Of a stretch of DNA of 64,000 bases, positions 59,339 through 64,000 are shown one piece after another (the first letter of the stretch is position 1; the number at the start of each line of letters is the position of its first letter). The position numbers were made by a program, and so were the translations under genes. The DNA is from Bacteroidota bacterium (lineage in GTDB: Bacteria; Bacteroidota; Bacteroidia; Chitinophagales; Chitinophagaceae). The notes under the pieces were generated by a model, which did no database searches, had not been told where the DNA came from, and was given only the letters and a program-made list of their open reading frames with translations. The stretch lies in contig JAFDYF010000056.1 in NCBI GenBank assembly GCA_018267575.1, positions 124,001 to 188,000 of the forward strand. The letters run 5' to 3'.

Positions 59339-60865
59339 ATGAAAAAGATAATCTTTCTTGGGATGTTAGTTTTCGTGCATATTGCTTCAGCTTTATCCCA
59401 ATGCACCCCACAAGGCGACCAAACTACCTATGGCACTGGAAATGTTTGGATTGGTTATGTTTATCAAGGAAAGTCATTTAATACTTACGCTGGATATGTG
59501 AATGAAGGCTCTGCCTCGAATCCTAATTTCAATGAAAGTTTTGGTGGTAATCAGGTGAACTACAATACGATTGGTGGTTGCTCTGTGTACACGGAAGGTT
59601 TTAGTGTGCGTTATAAACTAGCTTTAAATTATACCGGTACCTATGATATTACCATAGGTGGGGATGATGGTGTCCGGTTGAGTATTGATGGTGGTGCAAC
59701 CTGGCTTATCAATCAATGGCATGACCAAGCTTATACAACATATACGGCTACAGTGACCCTAAGCGGCACCACAGATCTTGTTTTAGAATATTACGAAAAT
59801 ACAGGTGGCAATCAAGTTTCTTTCTCGATTACACCAGGATGCATTCCTCCTGCTGACGATCAAACTATCTACGGAACAGGAAACCAATGGATTGGTTATG
59901 TATACAAGGGCATGGGCTGTAACACTTATAGAGGTAAGGTAACGGAGGGCGGTTCTTCCATGAATTTTGATGAAAACTTTGGAGGAAGTAGTTCGCCCAT
60001 TACCTATAATACTAGTGGCTGCCCTGTACAGACCCAGCAATTCAGTGTTCGTTACCGTTTGCAAAGATATCTTTACGCAGGGAACTATGTTTTTACCGTA
60101 GGTGGGGATGATGGCTACCGGTTTAGTTTGGATGGTGGCAGTACATGGGTGATCAATGGTTGGCAAGACCAAGCCTATACAGTAAGGACCTATTCCCCCA
60201 CACTGACCGCAGGCACCTACAATATGGTGCTGGAGTATTATCAAAATGCGGGTTCCAATAGGATTAGCTTTAGTGCTTCTGGCGGCACCCTGGCACTCAC
60301 TTTGGTGAGTTTCGATGGTCAACTTTTGTTGAATGGGGCTGTGCAACTAGATTGGGTCAGTGCAATGGAAATAAATAATAAATATTTTGAGGTGCAGCGA
60401 AGTTCGGATGGAGTCCATTTTCAGCCAATAACCCAGCTGCCTTCCAAACAGTCGGGCCCAATGTCAACAACGCAGATCGATTATAGCTATACCGATTATT
60501 CGCCTTTGGGTGGGCTCTCTTACTACCGTCTAAAAATGGAAGATGTGGATGGCACCGTTACGTACTCCAAAGTAATAGAGGTAGTCAATGATCTGGTACA
60601 ACCAATAAAAATCTATCCAACGGTCATCAACAATAGCAGTAATGAAATTTTTGTGGAAGCGAACAAATCATATCCCAATGCAAGGTTGGAGCTGTTTGAT
60701 ATGGCTGGTCAAAAATTAAGCGAAATTCAATGGGCGCTTTTAAGTGGTAGGCAATCAGTGGCATTAAACAGTAATAAAAAAATGGCTGCAGGTGCTTACA
60801 TTGCTAAAATAAGTTCCAACGGCTCGAATGTGCAGAGCCAAATGATCATCGTTACATCCAATTAA
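59339..60865 (+). CDS. T9SS-exported protein with two PA14-like domains
   Basis: The 508-residue product has a signal peptide ending ALSQ. Two similar domains of about 140 residues follow (about 22-165 and 168-315). Each has 'GTG(N)xWIGYVY(Q/K)G', 'GGDDG(V/Y)R(L/F)S(I/L)DGG' and 'YYxNxGxNxxSFS', which reads as a PA14-like carbohydrate-binding fold. A fibronectin-like 'LTLVSFDGQLLLNGAVQLDWVSAMEINNKYFEVQRSSDG' module precedes a C-terminal sorting domain ('IKIYPTVINNSSNEIFVEA...GQKLSEIQ...AAGAYIAKI') used for type IX secretion. It is probably a cell-surface sugar-binding protein. It sits between sulfur genes without sharing their operator. Confidence 0.88.
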   Translation: MKKIIFLGMLVFVHIASALSQCTPQGDQTTYGTGNVWIGYVYQGKSFNTYAGYVNEGSASNPNFNESFGGNQVNYNTIGGCSVYTEGFSVRYKLALNYTGTYDITIGGDDGVRLSIDGGATWLINQWHDQAYTTYTATVTLSGTTDLVLEYYENTGGNQVSFSITPGCIPPADDQTIYGTGNQWIGYVYKGMGCNTYRGKVTEGGSSMNFDENFGGSSSPITYNTSGCPVQTQQFSVRYRLQRYLYAGNYVFTVGGDDGYRFSLDGGSTWVINGWQDQAYTVRTYSPTLTAGTYNMVLEYYQNAGSNRISFSASGGTLALTLVSFDGQLLLNGAVQLDWVSAMEINNKYFEVQRSSDGVHFQPITQLPSKQSGPMSTTQIDYSYTDYSPLGGLSYYRLKMEDVDGTVTYSKVIEVVNDLVQPIKIYPTVINNSSNEIFVEANKSYPNARLELFDMAGQKLSEIQWALLSGRQSVALNSNKKMAAGAYIAKISSNGSNVQSQMIIVTSN

Positions 60866-60883
60866 CCCTTAATAATAATCAAC

Positions 60884-60926
60884 AAAGGTTGGTACTTCCT
60901 TGATTGGTGGTATCAGCCTTTTTTTA
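60884..60926 (+). terminator. Terminator after the PA14-like protein gene
   Basis: AAAGGTTGGTAC (60884-60895) pairs, with two G-U wobbles, with GTATCAGCCTTT (60910-60921), followed by more T residues. Confidence 0.75.
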
Positions 60927-60983
60927 TCATACCCACAGTCCGCTTTTCATCCAAACAAAAGAATTTGATTGTTACAGCTATTT

Positions 60984-61027
60984 GTAACCTTTGTTACCTT
61001 ATGGATAGATTAGGCTTTCTATTTTTG
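60984..61027 (+). promoter_or_regulatory. Promoter with Crp/Fnr-type operator before the DUF2892/thioredoxin/rhodanese operon
   Basis: GTAAC-CTTT-GTTAC (60984-60997, perfect palindrome) is followed exactly 22 bp later by TATTTTTG (61020-61027). An additional GTTAC at 60971-60975 precedes it. Because transcription would begin near 61033, the ATG at 61029 cannot be used and the ATG at 61062 is taken instead. Confidence 0.78.
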
Positions 61028-61061
61028 TATGGTTAAGAAAAAAGTATTAAAAATAAACAGC

Positions 61062-61301
61062 ATGAAGCAGGTAATCTTGAGCAACTGGAATTTTATGAGG
61101 GTGGTTCGTTTGGGTATTGGCATCGCCATTATAGTGCAGGCTGTTTTTGCAAGGGACCTTTTGTTTGGTTTGGCCGGTCTCATGTTTAGCGGCATGGCTG
61201 TTTTTAATATTGCCTGTTGTGGAATGGGTGGCTGTCCCACTTCCCCTAAAATGATGGATACTGAATCCACAAAAGATATTCATTATGAGGAAGTGGTTTA
61301 A
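61062..61301 (+). CDS. DUF2892/YgaP-like membrane protein
   Basis: The product of about 79 residues opens 'MKQVILSNWNFMRVVRLGIGIAIIVQAVFARDLLFGLAGLMFSGMAVFNIACCGMGGCP'. This is a two-helix DUF2892-type hairpin with a Cys-rich end (ACCGMGGCP). An upstream in-frame ATG at 61029 would lie before the predicted transcription start, so 61062 is preferred. It overlaps the next gene by 17 bp. It is the first gene of an operon with a second small membrane protein, thioredoxin and rhodanese. Confidence 0.88.
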   Translation: MKQVILSNWNFMRVVRLGIGIAIIVQAVFARDLLFGLAGLMFSGMAVFNIACCGMGGCPTSPKMMDTESTKDIHYEEVV

Positions 61302-61518
61302 CAACAATAAGCTTTACCTCGCCGGTGCCTTGGTGGGTAGTATAGGTGGATACCTGTACTGGCATCAAGTGGGCTGTGCTAGCGGCACTTGTTTGATCAC
61401 ATCCAAGCCGCTGAACAGCACCCTCTATGGTGGGGTGATGGGTGCATTGTTTTTTGGGATTTTCAAAAAAGAAAACAAATCATCTGCTGTAAAAAAAGAA
61501 AAGAGGAATGACTTTTAA
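61285..61518 (+). CDS. Small membrane protein (DUF6132-like)
   Basis: The 77-residue product has two membrane segments ('[29 protein letters not shown]' and '[15 protein letters not shown]') and a basic tail. The CASGTC motif between the helices is characteristic of small proteins found beside thioredoxin/rhodanese genes in Bacteroidetes. It may hold a disulfide or metal site exposed at the membrane. It overlaps the previous gene by 17 bp and the thioredoxin gene by 11 bp, a sign of translational coupling. Confidence 0.85.
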   Translation: MRKWFNNNKLYLAGALVGSIGGYLYWHQVGCASGTCLITSKPLNSTLYGGVMGALFFGIFKKENKSSAVKKEKRNDF

Positions 61519-61804
61519 TGAAATCATACAATCGGATAAACCAGTGTTGGTTGACTTTTCTGCGGAATGGTGCGGCCCATGTAAGGTCATGGCACCCATT
61601 CTGCGAGAAGTAAAACAGGAAATAGGAGAGGGGGCAACCATTATAAAAGTAGATGTAGATAAAAACCCACAAGCCGCTAACCAGTATCAGATTAGCGGGG
61701 TGCCCACGCTCATCCTTTTCAAAAACGGGAGATCGCTTTGGCGGCAAAGTGGTGTGGTGCCCAAGGCAGGAATTGTAGATGCCATTAAGAGATTCACAGT
61801 ATAA
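61508..61804 (+). CDS. Thioredoxin
   Basis: The 98-residue product is a canonical thioredoxin with '[21 protein letters not shown]' (active site WCGPC), '[30 protein letters not shown]' (cis-Pro) and a complete C-terminal helix. No signal peptide is present, so it is cytosolic. Given the rhodanese just downstream, it likely reduces persulfides or disulfides formed there. It is translated from a start that overlaps the end of the preceding gene. Confidence 0.94.
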   Translation: MTFNEIIQSDKPVLVDFSAEWCGPCKVMAPILREVKQEIGEGATIIKVDVDKNPQAANQYQISGVPTLILFKNGRSLWRQSGVVPKAGIVDAIKRFTV

Positions 61805-61814
61805 AACAAACCAT

Positions 61815-62126
61815 ATGAGTATTTTTCAACAATTATTTGGAACAGGAACTACCGTTGATTTAAAAAGCATTATTGATGATGGTGCTTTTCTGGTAGATGT
61901 ACGCACCCCCGGCGAATTTGCCGATGGGCATGTTAAGGGCTCCGTGAATATCCCTTTGGATCAGGTAGCCTTGCAATTGGCAAAATTTAAAAATAAAAAA
62001 AACATAGTTGTTTTTTGTAGAAGTGGAGGCCGGAGTAGCCAAGCTAAATCCATTCTTGAACAAAACGGCTTTACCAATGTGGTCAATGGTGGCACTTGGG
62101 ATTATGTAAGTGGCTTTGTAAAATAA
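61815..62126 (+). CDS. Single-domain rhodanese
   Basis: The product of about 103 residues has 'GAFLVDVRTPGEFADGHVKGSVNIPLDQVALQL' and the catalytic loop 'VVFCRSGGRSSQAKSIL' (Cys in a six-residue loop ending Arg-Ser), as in GlpE/PspE-type sulfurtransferases. The chosen ATG at 61815 fits the family start. It lies 10 bp after the thioredoxin stop. It probably transfers or carries sulfane sulfur in the cytosol. Confidence 0.93.
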   Translation: MSIFQQLFGTGTTVDLKSIIDDGAFLVDVRTPGEFADGHVKGSVNIPLDQVALQLAKFKNKKNIVVFCRSGGRSSQAKSILEQNGFTNVVNGGTWDYVSGFVK

Positions 62127-62200
62127 AAAATATTGCTATCTATCTTAAACGATTTTTTTTGAAAGTTTAAGTTCTGTTTTATTCCAATTTTGAGTTAAGG

Positions 62201-62237
62201 AGCACTGTTTGCTGGAGATGCGGACAGTGCTTTTTTT
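62201..62237 (+). terminator. Rho-independent terminator after the thioredoxin/rhodanese operon
   Basis: AGCACTGT (62201-62208) pairs with ACAGTGCT (62224-62231) around a 15-nt loop, followed by a run of seven T residues including the last stem base. Confidence 0.87.
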
Positions 62238-62300
62238 ATGCGCTATTTTTTAGCCCGGTTTTTATGATTGATTTTTTATTCTGTTATCGATTTGAAAATA

Positions 62301-62344
62301 GTAACAAATGTTACGGTATGGGCATTTTGTAGCAAGTAGTTTTG
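62301..62344 (+). promoter_or_regulatory. Promoter with Crp/Fnr-type operator before the CoA-disulfide reductase gene
   Basis: GTAAC-AAAT-GTTAC (62301-62314, perfect palindrome) is followed exactly 22 bp later by TAGTTTTG (62337-62344). Transcription would begin near 62350, so the ATG at 62374 rather than the in-frame one at 62347 is favoured. Confidence 0.78.
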
Positions 62345-62373
62345 CAATGGAATCAAAAAATAAAATTGAACAA

Positions 62374-64000
62374 ATGAAATACATCATTATCGGAGCTGTT
62401 GCAGGCGGTGCCAGCGCTGCTGCCAGATTGAGAAGAATGGATGAGCATGCGGAGATCGTTATTTTTGAAAAAGGCGAATACATTTCCTATGCCAATTGCG
62501 GTCTGCCCTATTATATTGGGGAGGTTATTAAAGAGCGGAACAAATTGTTTGTGCAAACGGCAGCTTCCTTTCATCAACGTTTTAATATTGATGTGCGGGT
62601 AAGAACGGAGGTAATGAGCATCGACCCTGCACAGAAAAAAATCATTGCCAAAGATTTGGCTACCGGAAAAAGTTATGAGGAGAGCTATGATAAATTGGTG
62701 TTGTCGCCCGGTGCGGAGCCCATCCGCCCTCCCTTGCCGGGGATTTCGAACGAAGGCATTTTCACTTTGCGCAATGTTAACGACACGGACTATATCAAAT
62801 CCTATGTACAAAATAAAAAAATTCGCAAGGCTGTGGTGGTAGGTGCTGGATTTATTGGTTTGGAGATGGCTGAAAATCTTCATGAGCTTGGCCTGCACGT
62901 GAGTATTATTGAAATGGGCAATCAGATTTTGGCACCCGTCGATTTTCCGATAGCTTCCATTGTGCAGAAACATATCCGCAGCAAAGGGGTTGATCTTCGA
63001 TTGGAATCAGCCGTCGCCAGTTTTTCAAAAGAAGATGGGCAACTAAAAGTGCACCTGAAGGATGGGGATTCATTGGAAGCAGATGTGGTAATACTATCGA
63101 TCGGCGTTCGACCCGATACCAAATTGGCCAGCGATGCCGGACTGAAAATCGGGAATGCAAGAGGCATTTGGGTGAATGAATATTTGCAGACCTCCGATCC
63201 CGATATTTATGCAGTTGGTGACGCAATCGAATTTGAGAACCCCATCACCAAACAATCGATGATAACCTATTTGGCAGGGCCGGCCAACAAGCAGGGCCGT
63301 ATTGCTGCCGATAATATTGTTTTAGGAAATGGGCGCAAATATCATGGTGCTATCAATACGGCTATCGTGAAAGTGTTTGATATGACGGTGGCTACAGCAG
63401 GCACGGCTTCCAAACATTTGAAGATGGCCAATATCCCCCATCGTGTATCTACCACCAATAGCGGTTCACACGCTAGTTATTATCCGGGCTCTCAGCAAAT
63501 GACCATACAGATTGCCTTCTCACCAGAAGATGGAAGGCTTTATAGTGCACAGATTGCCGGTTATGAAGGAGTGGATAAGCGGATTGATGTATTGTCCTCA
63601 GTAATCAAAAGAAATAGCCATATTGATGAACTGGTGGAGTTTGAACATGCGTATGCACCTCCTTATTCCTCGGCAAAGGATCCCATCAATATGGCAGGTT
63701 TTGTTGCTGAAAATATTATGCTCAAAAGATTGGAGGTATTTTATTGGGACGAAATGGACAAACTGCCCGATAATGCTTTTTTGATTGACGTTAGAAGACC
63801 CGATGAGTTTGTGTTGGGCAAAATAGGGGATGCCATCAATATACCCGTGGATGAGATTCGTGATAGGTTACAGGAAATACCCACCGATCGACCTATTTTC
63901 ATTTATTGCGAGGCGGGTTTGCGAGGCTATCTGGCCCAGCGGATTTTGAAGCAGCATGGTTTTGATAGGGTTTCAAACCTTTCGGGTGGTTATTTTTTAT
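62374..64000 (+). CDS. CoA-disulfide/persulfide reductase with C-terminal rhodanese (3' truncated)
   Basis: About 540 residues are visible and the frame runs off the right edge. The FAD-dependent pyridine nucleotide-disulfide oxidoreductase core has 'KYIIIGAVAGGASAAARLRR', the single redox Cys42 in 'SYANCGLPYYIG' (typical of CoADR/Npsr), 'VVVGAGFIGLEMAENL' (NAD(P)H) and 'DIYAVGDAIE' (FAD). A rhodanese domain begins near residue 455 ('FLIDVRRPDEFVLGKIGDAINIPVD') with active-site loop 'YCEAGLRGYLAQ'. Such CoADR-rhodanese enzymes reduce CoA persulfide/polysulfide to release sulfide. It has its own operator-controlled promoter. Confidence 0.93.
   Translation, partial: MKYIIIGAVAGGASAAARLRRMDEHAEIVIFEKGEYISYANCGLPYYIGEVIKERNKLFVQTAASFHQRFNIDVRVRTEVMSIDPAQKKIIAKDLATGKSYEESYDKLVLSPGAEPIRPPLPGISNEGIFTLRNVNDTDYIKSYVQNKKIRKAVVVGAGFIGLEMAENLHELGLHVSIIEMGNQILAPVDFPIASIVQKHIRSKGVDLRLESAVASFSKEDGQLKVHLKDGDSLEADVVILSIGVRPDTKLASDAGLKIGNARGIWVNEYLQTSDPDIYAVGDAIEFENPITKQSMITYLAGPANKQGRIAADNIVLGNGRKYHGAINTAIVKVFDMTVATAGTASKHLKMANIPHRVSTTNSGSHASYYPGSQQMTIQIAFSPEDGRLYSAQIAGYEGVDKRIDVLSSVIKRNSHIDELVEFEHAYAPPYSSAKDPINMAGFVAENIMLKRLEVFYWDEMDKLPDNAFLIDVRRPDEFVLGKIGDAINIPVDEIRDRLQEIPTDRPIFIYCEAGLRGYLAQRILKQHGFDRVSNLSGGYFL

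Noticed and set aside
61029..61061. ATG at 61029 as the start of the DUF2892 gene
   Set aside because: It lies 1 bp after the TATTTTTG box and so upstream of the expected transcript start. The internal ATG at 61062 starts on the conserved part.

Overview
The window looks like chromosome from a Bacteroidetes bacterium, most likely of the Chitinophagaceae or a close relative. The evidence is promoters of the TAnnTTTG type with almost no Shine-Dalgarno sequences, a TonB receptor with a carboxypeptidase-regulatory N-terminal domain, a C-terminal type IX secretion (T9SS) sorting domain, a fused E1 alpha/beta dehydrogenase, ABC-F/M20/M28 genes, and a GxxExxY gene embedded in degenerate repeats. There is no phage, insertion sequence, CRISPR array or rRNA operon. 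One tRNA (Cys, GCA) is present.

Layout. 1-8.8 kb: end of a secreted protein, secreted lactonase, large MscS channel, YceI, a divergent AraC regulator/aldo-keto reductase pair, a cytochrome c lipoprotein and a StyC/HabB-like membrane protein. 8.9-15 kb: peroxiredoxin, ABC-F ATPase, M20 and M28 peptidases. 15-23 kb: mostly minus-strand core genes (rRNA methyltransferase-like protein, a desaturase strikingly similar to eukaryotic dihydroceramide delta-4 desaturase, E1 alpha/beta fusion, FAH protein, pth, L25, prs). 23-40.4 kb: a sugar-oxidation locus. 40.5-45.7 kb: secreted S1/P1-type zinc hydrolase, DMT transporters, three tiny paralogous lipoproteins, DnaQ-like exonuclease, dolichol-phosphate-mannose-synthase-like enzyme. 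45.8-55 kb: TonB receptor, nucleoside phosphorylase, tRNA-Cys, VIT1-type transporter, PQQ dehydrogenase, SET protein. 55.3-64 kb: ccoG, a Crp/Fnr regulator and a rhodanese/thioredoxin/CoA-disulfide-reductase cluster, interrupted by a T9SS-exported PA14-like protein.

Two systems stand out. (1) The 23-40 kb locus combines three tandem GMC flavoprotein dehydrogenases, one Tat-lipoprotein small subunit, a cytochrome c lipoprotein, a DUF1080 (3-keto-disaccharide hydrolase family) protein, ThuA, three xylose-isomerase-like TIM barrels, two Gfo/Idh/MocA oxidoreductases and an MFS transporter. These are the parts expected for periplasmic oxidation of glycosides to 3-keto sugars, cleavage, and uptake or reduction of the products. 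(2) In the last 8 kb, four promoters (ccoG, two sulfur-carrier operons and the CoA-disulfide reductase) share a GTAAC-N4-GTTAC palindrome (one copy with a single mismatch). In every case it lies exactly 22 bp upstream of a TAnnTTTG box. A Crp/Fnr gene sits between the first two, so this reads as a compact, locally encoded regulon linking persulfide handling to oxidase maturation.

All functional statements come from reading the sequence and from recognised families. No search or alignment was run. Start codons were moved inward where an upstream promoter, signal peptide or family alignment argued for it.
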